This document shows, in pieces, positions 1 to 8,907 of a stretch of DNA of 64,000 nucleotides. Position 1 is the stretch's first letter, and every line of letters starts with the position of its first letter. The position numbers and the translations under genes were made by a program. The notes under the pieces were generated by a model, which was not told where the DNA came from, did no database searches, and saw only the letters and a program-made list of their open reading frames with translations. Source of the DNA: Pomphorhynchus laevis. Taxonomy: Eukaryota; Acanthocephala; Palaeacanthocephala; Echinorhynchida; Pomphorhynchidae. Where the stretch lies: contig WNNJ02003523.1 in assembly GCA_012934845.2 (NCBI GenBank), positions 93,352 to 157,351 on the forward strand, read 5' to 3'.

Positions 1-281
1 TGACAAAGAATCTAGCATATGCCAGAGCAAAATCACTACGCCGATGTTGTTACACGTCAATTCAAATAAGGAACCCGACGTAATAGATGCTTTAAGTTCG
101 ACTCGCATTTGGACACGAGGACATAGACATTCACGGACGGTGTATAAACAAAGAATAAATATCAATGAAAGCACTGTGATGGCAAACGAAAAGGATAAAG
201 TTACACCTGAGAGTTACTAATAAATGGCATTCACCATTATCTGACGTATTCGCGGAACACAGTCCTAAGAACCACAATATA
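1..281. other. degraded upstream part of LINE-A ORF1 or its 5' UTR
   Basis: No open frame of convincing length on the + strand. A short stretch from about 222 reads in frame into the ORF1 fragment that follows, after a probable frameshift near 215-222. The minus-strand open frame here is an unrecognised shadow. Nothing else is visible. Confidence 0.4.
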
Positions 282-869
282 TTGATTTCTACTCCTGTTC
301 GACCAAAGAATGTATTGAAGCAGCCTTTAAGTAGAACGCAGACAAGATACGATACTAGAGTGTCCAATGATGTGGCAGTCGGAAATGAAAATGAACTGAA
401 ATCCAAGGATTTGACTGATAAGACATTTGCTGAAATTATCAATATTAGGAATCGTGCTAGAAACAGAAATAATTGCGTAATTTTTGCTAACATCACTGAA
501 TCGTCTGCAGACAACGTTCAGACCCGTGTGTATGATAACGTAGTTTCTATTCGTAAGGTCTTTTCGGATATATTCGTTCAGAGTGAAGAGGATATTGCGC
601 GTAGTCTCAATGTTAAAAGCTTATTTCGTCTTGGTACAAAAGCTCAACATAAACCACGATTACTTAAAGTAGTATTTGATTCTGCAGATAATACAAGAGC
701 AGTTTTAGCTAGAGGTTATCGCTTGAAAGGTAAGACGACAAAAATTTTTAAAGATCTCTTGGTTGATGAAAGATTGTTGCTTAATAATGCTAGTGCTAAT
801 TTAGCATTTAGAAGATCGAATGGAGAGACTAATCTAATGATAAGAAATTTTCGAGTAGTTCGTCGGTGA
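282..869 (+). CDS. LINE-A ORF1, C-terminal half (RNA-binding-like domain)
   Basis: The 195-residue open frame is the C-terminal part of a LINE ORF1 protein, the RNA-packaging partner of the RT. From about residue 60 it follows the same pattern as the ORF1s of LINE-B, E, F and L: a hydrophobic strand (CVIFANI), D-V-S-type helix, LFRLG, PRLLKVVF, then LKG and the terminal NLMIRNFRVVRR. The N-terminal Cys finger of the other copies is missing. The indicated start is not a real initiator (TTG); the frame is open upstream to about 222. It ends at TGA 867-869, and ORF2 continues in the -1 frame. The ATG used by LINE-B for ORF2 is mutated here. Domain name is inferred from family comparison inside the window. 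Confidence 0.75.
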   Translation: MISTPVRPKNVLKQPLSRTQTRYDTRVSNDVAVGNENELKSKDLTDKTFAEIINIRNRARNRNNCVIFANITESSADNVQTRVYDNVVSIRKVFSDIFVQSEEDIARSLNVKSLFRLGTKAQHKPRLLKVVFDSADNTRAVLARGYRLKGKTTKIFKDLLVDERLLLNNASANLAFRRSNGETNLMIRNFRVVRR

Positions 870-1355
870 CCATTCGTGCGTTGGTGAGTTTGGAGAGTTC
901 TTCGAGTGATTCCTTTTTACACTTAGGAAATCTAGCGCGCATTGATATCACATCCAACATTACTACTCAATCGCCCTCTGATCCTGATATTAGTGTCGCC
1001 TATACTAATTTAAGGAGTATTTTACCAAAATTTGATGAACTAAAGGCATGGGCCATCTCAAATAAACCAGCGATCCCGGTTCTTACTAAAACATGGCTGC
1101 ATCGTGATATCTCCCATGATTCGATTGCTATTATGGGATGTAATTTGTTGAGCTGATAGAGATTCTCGGAAGGATTGAGGTGTTGCGCTCTATATTATGA
1201 CATCCTTAAATATTATTTCCACTCGTAATTTTAAAAATGAACTGGGCACGTGTGAGTTTCTCTCAGTCATTGTTTCACACTTAGGAGGTCCCTTAGGTAT
1301 TGCCGTGTGCTACAAGTCGCCGCAATCATCCGTATTGAATCAGTTTGAACTTTCT
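866..1355 (+). pseudogene. LINE-A ORF2, APE endonuclease fragment 1
   Basis: Reads as the start of an APE-type endonuclease. AYTNLRSILPKFDELK corresponds to the N-terminal NxRS motif. TKTWLH is where other copies have (T/S)ESWL, so the metal-binding Glu is changed to Lys. The frame stops at 1154-1156, then shifts; LGIAVCYKSPQ (VVYRSP motif) continues it in 1197-1355. The sequence is then cut by LINE-B and resumes at 5775. It encodes no active enzyme. Confidence 0.75.
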
Positions 1356-1661
1356 TGGCTGCTTAATAAACTACTTACAATTATCATGACCATGACCAGA
1401 CGCAAGACTACAGAAAACTACCTCATGAAGTTGAATCTAGTAGCGAACAAATGAAGAAAATTTATAACTGTTCTAGCAAATTACAATTGACGTCGCTCTG
1501 CAGCAAATTACAATGCGAAATCAAGAAAATTGAAACAATTCTGGATTAGTCAACTCAATCCTTATTGAAATCTTTATTGAAAAAGATTTATTGGACACAA
1601 TCTTTATTGAAATCTACACGAGAGACTTTACTCTGATAAAGTCTGAATATACATACATATA
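1356..1661 (+). promoter_or_regulatory. 5' UTR of LINE-B
   Basis: AT-rich leader without an open frame. It begins with one copy of the CTTAATAAACTACTTACAA unit that is tandemly repeated in LINE-F. It contains TGTTCTAGCAAATTACAA at about 1470, also found near 30530 in RLE-H and, reversed, near 63830. AATCTTTATTGAAA-like words recur three times at 1556-1615. Non-LTR 5' UTRs normally hold an internal promoter, but no core element is certain. Confidence 0.5.
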
Positions 1662-2741
1662 ATGGTCAAACAGAGGAAGACTACAAAGCGAGGTGATGCT
1701 GCCAAGTTCGTGGATTATCAGGTTCGGTGTTCAAGTGAAGATTGTCATGTGTGGACAAGTGTTTCAGTTCCCGGGGAAAAGAAAACAGCTCTGTCTAATG
1801 CATCTTTCTACTGCGGGTACTGCTGCGCATCTTTGATAAATGATTTGAAGACGGAATCTACCCCCTTGGTTGTCGGTCAGTCGAGTTGTAATTCTCTTGG
1901 ACCCATATCAGCTCCACTAATTCCAAAAAGCATAAGTGTTTGTCAAAGTAAGGAAGTTCTTATTTCCAAATCTACTAAGAATGTTGAAAATTCCAGTCAT
2001 AGTGATGGAAGCTATTCTAACTCTATATATCCCTCCTCAAGTCTTAACTCTATATATCCCTCCACAAGTCTTGCAAATAATCCAATGAATATAGATTTAA
2101 CTGTAGAGGGTGAGACTGTAGCCATGGATGTTCCAGTGCATTTACCTGATGTTACTAATGATGAAAATACATATTGTCAGGTTTTGAATCATGGTCATAT
2201 GTCTGATAATGGGACTGTCAAAAAGAAGGAACAAGCGTCAACGATAAGTCAACATACACTATCCGCAGTGTCACGTGACAGTCTCGAATTGCAAATTGGT
2301 AATAATAGGAAACACACCGCTGATCGATGTAGATCTGTTATTCTGGCCAATGTAAGAGAATCTTTATTTGAGAACGCACAAGTACGTCTTAACGAGGACG
2401 TCCAGAGTGTGAGATTTATATTGACGCAGGTACTTGGTTCTTGCAATGTGGATATTGTCAAACGTGTTAAACTCGTTGCATTATTTCGACTGGGTAAGCG
2501 TGATACACTTAGTAATAGGCCGCGTTTACTCAAGGCCGTATTTAGAGAGCAGTCACATGCTGAGTTAATTCTTCGGAATTTATATCGTTTAAAAGGATCC
2601 CACGTTAGTCTCTTAAAAGATCTTGACGCTCTTCAAAGGGAGAAATTGTCTCAAGCTAAGAAAGAACTTGCATCTCGTGTTGCACTTGGTGAGAGCAATC
2701 TATGTGTGCAAAATTTTCAAGTAGTGAGGCGACGCATTTGA
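1662..2741 (+). CDS. LINE-B ORF1 protein (Cys finger plus C-terminal RNA-binding-like domain)
   Basis: 359 residues, complete from ATG 1662 (MVKQRKTTKR, identical to the start in LINE-F). Residues 23-55 form a Cys finger: C23-x4-C28, an invariant VW, then YCGYCC (C51, C54, C55). The middle is Ser/Asn-rich and low complexity. From about residue 225 comes the conserved domain: SVILANV, LFRLGKR, RPRLLKAVF, YRLKG, LLKDLD, ending NLCVQNFQVVRRRI. ORF1 proteins of this kind bind element RNA and are needed for retrotransposition in related CR1/Jockey elements; that role is inferred. No stop or frameshift is visible. The last 40 bases overlap ORF2. Confidence 0.85.
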   Translation: MVKQRKTTKRGDAAKFVDYQVRCSSEDCHVWTSVSVPGEKKTALSNASFYCGYCCASLINDLKTESTPLVVGQSSCNSLGPISAPLIPKSISVCQSKEVLISKSTKNVENSSHSDGSYSNSIYPSSSLNSIYPSTSLANNPMNIDLTVEGETVAMDVPVHLPDVTNDENTYCQVLNHGHMSDNGTVKKKEQASTISQHTLSAVSRDSLELQIGNNRKHTADRCRSVILANVRESLFENAQVRLNEDVQSVRFILTQVLGSCNVDIVKRVKLVALFRLGKRDTLSNRPRLLKAVFREQSHAELILRNLYRLKGSHVSLLKDLDALQREKLSQAKKELASRVALGESNLCVQNFQVVRRRI

Positions 2742-3976
2742 ATCAGTTGGTCCCCATTAGATGTATCGCCTCTCATGAATGTGGAGGGTTTTGGCAAGGT
2801 CTTACAGCATATAAGTGCCTAGCTGATTTGGGATCTGAAGTGTGTCATATTGCTACAGATGATATTATTACTCGCACTGGTGTGAATAAAAGTCATAGTA
2901 TATTTTATTGTAATGTTCGGAGCTTGTTACAGAAAGTCGATGAGCTAAAGTTTAGGATCGAGTCTGTTAATCCAATTATAGTTGGTATTACAGAATCTTG
3001 GCTTAATTGTGATGTATCCGATGCTGAGGTATCCATCCCAGGCTATTCTTTGTTCCGTAGTGATCGGATAGGGGGTAGGGGTGGTGGCGTAGCTCTCTTT
3101 ATGAGAGACGAAGTTAAGGTGCGCGTTTTGAGTAAGTCGTCTATTGATAGAGTTGAGAGTTTGTGGTGTCAGGTGAAGTTTGATAACAGCTCACCCATCA
3201 TACTGGGTCTTGTGTATCGTGCTCCTAAGGCAATATCTAAGAAACTCATTGAAGAGATAGAGTTGTATACGCGAGGAGATTGTGATACTGTGATAATTGG
3301 GGATCTGAATATGCCAGATGTTGAATGGACTTCGAATACGGTTCTTCCTACTTGTGATAGTGAATCTTGTGACCTTATGGAGTGTTTTGCTTATTGTGGT
3401 CTTGCTCAATTTGTTGATGTACATACTCGCTTTTCAAGTTGTAGTTCTTCCCTTCTTGATCTTTGCCTATCGACAAACAGTCAATTAATCAGTAGTATCC
3501 AATATGATTCTCCTGTTGGTTTATCTGATCACTGTGTAGTTAAAGTTTTGCTAAATTTACAAATGAGGGTGTTTCATCATGCTCGGTACAAACGTCAGAT
3601 TAATGTTTTTCGGGCGAACTATGATGCTATTACATCAAAGCTGCATAGAGTAAGTTGGCCTGATCCGGCTGTTGTCGGAGTTGACGAGGCCTGGGATCAT
3701 TTTCGCGTGACGCTTTATTCTCTAATGGTAAAATTCTCACCTTTGAAGTCTAAGACTAGTCGGAAAAGCGCTCGTTGGTTTGATACTGAGCTGGCTACTG
3801 CGATGAAGGCTCGTGACTTCAGTTTCAAATGCTTTAAGGGTGGGTTTTGTGAATATGGTGTTTATAAGCAGGCGAGAAATTTCTTCAATTCTTTAAAGCG
3901 ACATAAGCGCTATTTATTTGAAAATGGTCTAGCTCATAGTTGTAGACATGATCCAAAGCTCTCTTTCTATATGTGA
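2702..3976 (+). CDS. LINE-B ORF2 part 1, APE endonuclease
   Basis: 424-residue frame starting at ATG 2702, inside the ORF1 terminus. APE motifs: CNVRS (Asn71), GITESWL (Glu98), RGGGVALF (about 127-133), GLVYRAP (about 169-175), GDLNMPDVEW (Asp201, Asn203) and LSDHC (Asp276, His277). The catalytic set looks intact. It would nick target DNA to prime reverse transcription. The frame ends at TGA 3974-3976 in the linker before RT. The reading continues one frame over at 3973, so a one-base insertion or deletion near 3959-3966 splits ORF2. Confidence 0.88.
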   Translation: MCAKFSSSEATHLNQLVPIRCIASHECGGFWQGLTAYKCLADLGSEVCHIATDDIITRTGVNKSHSIFYCNVRSLLQKVDELKFRIESVNPIIVGITESWLNCDVSDAEVSIPGYSLFRSDRIGGRGGGVALFMRDEVKVRVLSKSSIDRVESLWCQVKFDNSSPIILGLVYRAPKAISKKLIEEIELYTRGDCDTVIIGDLNMPDVEWTSNTVLPTCDSESCDLMECFAYCGLAQFVDVHTRFSSCSSSLLDLCLSTNSQLISSIQYDSPVGLSDHCVVKVLLNLQMRVFHHARYKRQINVFRANYDAITSKLHRVSWPDPAVVGVDEAWDHFRVTLYSLMVKFSPLKSKTSRKSARWFDTELATAMKARDFSFKCFKGGFCEYGVYKQARNFFNSLKRHKRYLFENGLAHSCRHDPKLSFYM

Positions 3977-5727
3977 ATAGTAGTAGGAACGCTAATAAAA
4001 CAATTGGCCAATATTTTGATAGCGTTATTGAAGACGACCTTGCTGAGATGTTCTCAAGGCATTTTTACTTGTACAAAGAGACTACAAACGAGTATTCTGA
4101 ACCTATCCAGAACAGTGAAACGATAAGAGGTGCTAGTGTTTCATATCCTAGTTTAGACATAGCTAATTTGATAACTCCCGAGAAAGTTTTAGCTGAACTG
4201 CATCGTCTTAAAGAGACAAACTCCAAAGGTGCTGATTTGTTACCTTCGATATATCTTCGTCGAATAGCAGACTCAATATATACACCACTTTGTAACATAT
4301 TTCGACAATCTATTATTGATACGAATCTTCCAAAAGAGTGGAAACAATCGATCATTCACCCCATCTTCAAAAAGGGTGATAGATCTTCAGTAGACAATTA
4401 TAGACCAGTAAGTATTACTTGCTTATGTTGTAGAATGTTAGAGCGAATTATACATGGTTATATGGTCAAGTTTTATAGTGAGAATAATGTAATAGCTTCT
4501 GAGCAACATGGTTTCCGTAAGGGTTATTCGACAGTTACTAATCTACTCGCTGCCCATCTTGATTGGTCAGCTAATAAAGCCGTATCAATTGCTACTGACA
4601 TCATATTCTTCGATTTCTCTAAGGCATTTGACAGAGTAGACCATAGACTCCTCCTAAATAAACTAGAGAAAAGTGGCATTCCATTCTTGCTTGTTAGATG
4701 GATTGAATCGTTTTTAAGCAATCGTAGTTATTGTGTGCATGTAGATAATTTTTACTCTTCTTCGCGGCCATGTAATATAGGGGTGCCTCAAGGTTCAGTA
4801 TTGGGTCCATTGTTATTTAGTGTCTACATCAACGATATCCCGGAATTTATTGATTCTCGGATGCTTTTATATGCAGACGATTTGAAAATCTGGCGGGCAA
4901 TTCGTTCACCCAATGATATAGTCAAACTGCAACGGGATATCGATGAAGTCGAAAATTGGGCTCTGCTCAATAGGTTGATTGTAAATATATCAAAATGCAA
5001 ACATTTACGTGTTCGTGGCGGAAATGCTCAATCTTTAGTTAATTATAGCTTTCAAAGCAGTGATATAGAACGAGTGAACAAATATAAGGACTTGGGAGTG
5101 TGGATAAACAGTGATTTGAGTACCGTCACACATACTGAACATGCTTGTTCAAATGCGTTGGGGATAATCGGTCAACTTCGACGCACTTTCATTGCACTCA
5201 ATCAATTTGCCCTACGTCCGCTAATCTTTGCTCATGTGTTGAGCCGTCTTCTATATGCTGCGCCGTGTGTGTATCCCCAAAATTCAAAAGAACATATTAG
5301 TTCAGAGAGGGTACTTCATAGAGCTACCAAGCTAGCACCGCAACTGAAATTTTTGTCGTACCCTGATCGATTAAAAGCACTTAGACTTGAGACTGTCACG
5401 TGGACCCGCCGGTACATCGATATGAGTATGGTCTGGCAAATTCTTAATGATTTGGATCATCCACTTCGAGATTGTCTTCATTTGCGCTCATCCAATATCC
5501 TCCGAGGCCATGGTTTAACCCTGCGACGTGAAAGGATAAGAAAATCACGAGCTGTCCAATTTGATCGGCGAGTTGTATCTCTGTGGAATAGGCTTGGAGA
5601 GTCAACAGTGTGCAGTAGCAATATCAACGAATTCAAAAAGAAATTACGGATGGAGGAATGCCATGGGGAAAGCTGCTTTTCCGTATTTGTGATACTTTTA
5701 TTATATTTTCTTTTTTTTCTGCAGTGA
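3973..5727 (+). CDS. LINE-B ORF2 part 2, reverse transcriptase
   Basis: Second half of ORF2 in the shifted frame; the first codon (GTG) is not a real start. RT motifs by residue of this piece: WKQSIIHPIFKKGD at 123-136, NYRPVSIT at 142-149, SEQHGFRKGYST at 176-187, FFDFSKAFDRV at 212-222 (Asp214), GVPQGSVLGPLLF at 270-282 and LLYADDLKIW at 298-307 (catalytic Asp302, Asp303). The usual C-terminal thumb follows, with LRGHGLTLRRERI and VVSLWNRL near the end. All catalytic residues are present. Type is CR1/Jockey-like from the motif wording; an exact clade needs a tree. Confidence 0.88.
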   Translation: MNSSRNANKTIGQYFDSVIEDDLAEMFSRHFYLYKETTNEYSEPIQNSETIRGASVSYPSLDIANLITPEKVLAELHRLKETNSKGADLLPSIYLRRIADSIYTPLCNIFRQSIIDTNLPKEWKQSIIHPIFKKGDRSSVDNYRPVSITCLCCRMLERIIHGYMVKFYSENNVIASEQHGFRKGYSTVTNLLAAHLDWSANKAVSIATDIIFFDFSKAFDRVDHRLLLNKLEKSGIPFLLVRWIESFLSNRSYCVHVDNFYSSSRPCNIGVPQGSVLGPLLFSVYINDIPEFIDSRMLLYADDLKIWRAIRSPNDIVKLQRDIDEVENWALLNRLIVNISKCKHLRVRGGNAQSLVNYSFQSSDIERVNKYKDLGVWINSDLSTVTHTEHACSNALGIIGQLRRTFIALNQFALRPLIFAHVLSRLLYAAPCVYPQNSKEHISSERVLHRATKLAPQLKFLSYPDRLKALRLETVTWTRRYIDMSMVWQILNDLDHPLRDCLHLRSSNILRGHGLTLRRERIRKSRAVQFDRRVVSLWNRLGESTVCSSNINEFKKKLRMEECHGESCFSVFVILLLYFLFFLQ

Positions 5728-5774
5728 ACCAGCCAATTAAGCCATGCTTTTATGTGCTGTTGAAACATTAATAA
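5728..5774 (+). other. 3' UTR and tail of LINE-B
   Basis: Short untranslated end after the RT stop, closing with ATTAATAATAAA, a TAA-type tail instead of poly(A). The clean AGCC-N4-GGCT hairpin of the LINE-A/F group is not present. Confidence 0.55.
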
Positions 5775-6083
5775 TAAATTCTCTAAACTAATTAGTCACT
5801 GTTCTGAGCTTGAAGTATATCTATTAGTTAGTGATTTTAATATACCCTCAGCTAGGTCACATCAGGAATTATGTTTTGGATAGTGGTTCTTCCAAGTCGG
5901 ATGTGGATTTGTGGAAGTTTCTTACATATGATCTCATGTTAGAGCAACATGTGCAGTCGCCAACGAGATTCGCGCAAAACCAGGAATTTTGTCTAGATTT
6001 GGTATTTTCCAAATTAATTACAAGTGTGGGTAATTAAGTATGAGCTATCAGAGTTCCATTAGATCGAGCGATCATTGCATGAT
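5775..6083 (+). pseudogene. LINE-A ORF2, APE endonuclease fragment 2
   Basis: Continues the endonuclease of LINE-A after the LINE-B insertion. LLVSDFNIPSA holds the GDFN-type motif (Gly replaced by Ser). A frameshift near 5850 follows. The frame at 5831-6037 gives MLEQHVQSPTRF and LDLVFSKL, and SSIRSSDHCM (SDH motif) reads just before 6083. The last five bases, ATGAT, are the target site duplicated by Gypsy-M. Confidence 0.8.
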
Positions 6084-6205
6084 TGTGATATCCAACGAGA
6101 ATAAAATGGCTTTTATTTACGAATCTACAAATAGTAGTAGGTAATAATAGATATAAACCAGATAGTAAACTTTATAAACAAGATAGTGATCAATGTGATA
6201 CCACA
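6084..6205 (-). repeat. Gypsy-M 3' LTR (122 bp)
   Basis: Matches 19166-19287 over 122 bases with about five mismatches. Begins TGTGATA, ends ACCACA and contains AATAAAATGG. Next to the integrase end, as expected for a 3' LTR on the minus strand. Confidence 0.88.
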
Positions 6206-7082
6206 TTCATCCCATGTGATAATTTTGGAAGTTTTTTCGACTTCTGGGACTTCATCGGTAGAATTCTTGAGTGGCTACAGGATGGAGGTTTGCATCGGGA
6301 ATTGAAGTCTTCTTTGAGTTCACGTTCTTATCGGTATTGTCTGATACATCATATTTCTTTCCATCGTTGTTATCTACAGACAGCTGGTTAGTATCAAAAC
6401 TGTCTAGACTGTTGTCGTCATCGGTCCTTAATGTTCCAGGATTATAAATATCCACATTGTTTGGATTCTTGTAAATGCAGGTTTCTGAAGGACAACGAGA
6501 TAGATGCCGAGTTGATATATTCGCTTCCTTCCCAGATGGAAATTCAATATATGCAGTGTTAGGATTAGCGTTTATCAGTTTTGCTTTAAGCAATTTATCA
6601 TCATATTTATCATGCTTGTAGAAGTTTCGTACGAATACAGGACCGGGATTACATAGCTATTTGGGCAAGTTGAATTTTGCTAGCGGACGTCTACGGAAGT
6701 TAAAGATACCATCGTGGGGTATCGAACCGGTAGCGGTACATAATAGTCCACGAATAGACTGAAGACATTCAGTGAGAACAGTTTCCCAAGCATCAACAGG
6801 ACGATTGTAGTCTCTAAGCTGCAGAAGTATAGCGCTCCATAAAATGCCGTTATAGCGCTCGATCTGTCCGTTACCGACCGGATTGTACGGAGAAGAATGA
6901 CTTGCTACCGTACCAATACGGCTCAGATAATCTGTGAATTCTTTCGATATGAAGGATGATCCGCGAACGGAATGTACAAATTCAGGGGCCAAATATTGAC
7001 ACAATGCTGCGTAGACAATTAATCACTGTTTGTGTGGACATATCTCGGCATGCGAAAGCAAACGGATATCGAGAATATTATA
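6206..7082 (-). pseudogene. Gypsy-M integrase, core and C-terminus
   Basis: Read from 7082 downward, this is the retroviral-type integrase core. DMSTQTVIN lies near 7040, then a frameshift near 7000. After that come SSFISKEFTDYLSRIG and SPYNPVGNGQIERYNG with the catalytic-region Glu, then TECLQSIRGLLCTATG. The frame meets a stop where Gypsy-P also has one (LPK-stop; a Trp is expected) at about 6660, then continues to 6249 with the C-terminal domain (NTAYIEFPSGKEANIS) and an acidic Asp/Asn-rich tail. Bases 6206-6251 are spacer to the LTR. It would have joined element cDNA to the genome; it is inactive here. Confidence 0.85.
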
Positions 7083-7083
7083 T

Positions 7084-7323
7084 CGTAAAGATGACATATT
7101 TAAATTTACAAGAAACATATTTTTGCATGAGCATTTATGCATACCATTTAATATAAAATATAATACATTAAATAATGAAATTTTAAGAATTGCAACAATA
7201 TGTAATGATATTGGCTTTCTTCAAAATCATTTAAATAATTTAATAGATACATATTTTAAACTAGGTTACTATAAAAATAACATCAAGCAGAAAATAGTAA
7301 AATATATTAAATCAACACAATAA
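7084..7323 (+). pseudogene. possible Penelope-like RT C-terminal remnant
   Basis: A Lys/Asn/Ile-rich frame with CIPFNIKYNTLNNEILRI, then NHLNNLIDTYFKLGYYKNNI and a terminal KIVKYI. This resembles the thumb-side region of Penelope-like elements (IPFN..., helix, then L..R/KGY...I). No catalytic motif is included, so this is weak. It could instead be any Lys-rich retroelement C-terminus. The frame closes at TAA 7321-7323. Base use is much more AT-rich than the surrounding gypsy sequence. Confidence 0.35.
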
Positions 7324-7371
7324 TATAAAGAATAAATTCTAAACTCTTAAGTGGCAAATTTTTATGGATGG

Positions 7372-7559
7372 ATAATAAATAATATACTTTGTATTAGAAT
7401 AAGATACTAGATAGTTATTTCAGAGGAAATACATCATTAGCATGTATTTGGCTCCGCTGCTATGTTGGGTAGAGGAGTTAGGGGCCGAAACCTGATAGCA
7501 TAACAGTTCCTCCTGATGACCTCTAATTCTTATTCTGATACAGCGTCTGTTATTTATTA
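7372..7559. repeat. imperfect inverted-repeat element, about 188 bp
   Basis: Bases 7372-7405 pair with 7526-7559 read in reverse at roughly 27 of 34 positions; both ends begin TAATAAATAA. The interior has further complementarity, for example TAGAGG near 7470 with CCTCTA near 7520 and GCTAT with ATAGC. It may be a small foldback or MITE-like element, or the structured 3' end of the Penelope-like remnant just upstream. Confidence 0.6.
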
Positions 7560-7727
7560 GTCAATTCATAAAAATGACGTTTATTTTAAATTTCATTTTT
7601 TTAACTTGATTAAAATTATAGAAAATCTAAAAACAATTATTAATTTTATTATTTAATTATTAAATTTTGATTTAGCATTATTATGTTTTGTTTATTTTAT
7701 AATTATATTAAATACGTAGCTGATTTG

Positions 7728-7890
7728 ATTCATCGATGACTGTCATCAAATATTTCTCGCCTAATGAACTAGGCAATGACCCTTTAAAGTCAAGTGACAT
7801 CCTTTCTAAGGGTTTCGTAGCTCTGACGAGGGCGTCTTTGGAGGCTTGAAGAAGTTCGGTTTCAACAAAGAACATGTAACGCAATGAGAG
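7728..7890 (-). pseudogene. Gypsy-M integrase, middle fragment
   Basis: On the minus strand, from 7890: CVTC (second half of the HHCC zinc motif) followed by KPNFF. After a frameshift come RATKPLERMSLDFKGSLP and KYLMTVIDE, the first catalytic Asp region of integrase. Cut on the right by Gypsy-P and on the left by the 7083-7727 insert. Confidence 0.85.
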
Positions 7891-7980
7891 TGTCGTGAAT
7901 TAACTAACTTGTGTTTTGATGTTATTTGTTTTGTAGATGTTTTCAATAAAGCTACTTTAGCCTCACTTTGGATCTTAACA
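7891..7980 (+). repeat. Gypsy-P 5' LTR (90 bp)
   Basis: Same as 11684-11773 except two bases. Includes TTTTCAATAAAGC, a plausible polyadenylation signal. The LTR is very short for gypsy elements. The bases after 7980 do not show an obvious TGG-type primer-binding site. Confidence 0.9.
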
Positions 7981-8018
7981 ATTTATTGAAAACATTTGTG
8001 TGAGCATTTGTTGTCAAA

Positions 8019-8907
8019 ATGGACCCAGTCGGAAACGGATTGACGAACGTTGATTATGCACGATATCTGCAGCCAAGTAAACTTACAATAGACACAAAAG
8101 ACCCAAACGGAGCGGATATTTGGAAACATTGGCTATCAACATTCGAAGCGTTTATCGAACACATCGGAGCTCCGTGTGAGATTCGATTAACGTTACTGCG
8201 TAATTACGTTTCTCCTCAAATTTTCAAGTCAATTCAACAACTGTCTGATTATGCAGAAGCTATCAAGACGCTTCGATCGATGTTTGAGCGATCGACCAAT
8301 GTCATTTAGGCTCGATATATACTATTCGCGAAGAGACAAGAAGATGCAGAAGATATTCAACACTACACTAATAGTTTAAAGCAACTAGCTTCAGAATGTA
8401 AGTTCGAAGAAGTATCGGCACAAGATCACCGAGATCAGGCAAATCTAAATGCGTTCATAGCGGGTATTTCCTCAAAGAAAATTAGAGAACGTTTACTTGA
8501 AAACTGTACCTTAATACTAACAGACGCTTTTGAAAATGCAAAAGCAATGGAAAGCGCGGAAAAACGTTCAACGGTAATCGAAGGACCTTATTATCGACTA
8601 GCTCATGTTTCCGACAGCAGAAAGGAAGAGGCGGCAGATCAACTGGCACAAATGAATGATAGAGTAGTTGCAACAATCAAAAGTAATTGGAAGTGCTTTT
8701 TTTTGTGGAAGTCAATCAAAGCATAGTCGAGAATCTTGTCCGGCAAAAAATTCAATTTGCCATAAATGTCAGAAGGAATGACATTTTGCAAGAGCGTGTC
8801 GATCTTCACAATTCGGTCGTAATAAATACTCTGCGTGCATTTCTTCAATACTGTCTGACCGAAAAGCTGTAGACCAAATATCCATTTGCAACAAAAGAGT
8901 AGAGTGT
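8019..8907 (+). pseudogene. Gypsy-P gag (capsid plus zinc knuckle)
   Basis: ATG 8019 (MDPVGNGLTN) starts a gag-like protein: DIWKHWLSTFEAFIEH, then a stop TAG at 8307-8309. It continues with LFAKRQEDAEDIQHYTNSLK and KIRERLLENC, the conserved capsid pattern also seen in Gypsy-M. A frameshift in the T-run near 8697 precedes a zinc-knuckle region (CHKCQKEWHFARAC, C-x2-C-x4-H-x4-C). Gag would form the particle. Broken by one stop and at least one frameshift. Confidence 0.82.

Larger units (their letters stand above)
1356..5774 (+). mobile_element. LINE-B, nearly complete non-LTR retrotransposon
   Basis: Complete order: 5' UTR, ORF1 with Cys finger, overlapping ORF2 with APE endonuclease and RT, then a short 3' UTR ending in TTAATAATAAA. 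The 5' end shares CTTAATAAACTACTTACAA with the 5' UTR of LINE-F. The element sits in the endonuclease gene of LINE-A, whose reading frame resumes at about 5775. A TAATAAA sequence on both sides may be a short target duplication but cannot be separated from the TAA tail. One frameshift near 3959-3966 appears to be the only lesion in ORF2. LINE-M is its closest relative here, judging from the ORF1 end (QNFQVVRR) and RT. Confidence 0.85.
7083..7727 (+). mobile_element. 650-base AT-rich insert in Gypsy-M integrase
   Basis: Interrupts integrase between the TVIDE and YSR motifs, which are adjacent in the related Gypsy-P gene. Contains a Penelope-like coding remnant (7084-7323), an imperfect inverted-repeat structure (7372-7559) and a featureless AT-rich stretch (7560-7727). 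No clear target duplication. Whether these parts arrived together is not known. Confidence 0.65.

Noticed and set aside
131-514. Minus-strand gene of 127 residues
   Set aside because: It overlaps the clear LINE-A ORF1 on the other strand and has no family pattern.
7030-7323. Intact host gene in the AT-rich insert
   Set aside because: The first 50 bases of the frame are Gypsy-M integrase read on the other strand; only the later part is a weak Penelope-like match.
7476-7530. Complete hammerhead ribozyme
   Set aside because: GAAAC precedes CTGATGA and the space between them leaves no room for a stem I with loop. A GTH cleavage site in the right place is not clear. Kept only as a low-level lead.
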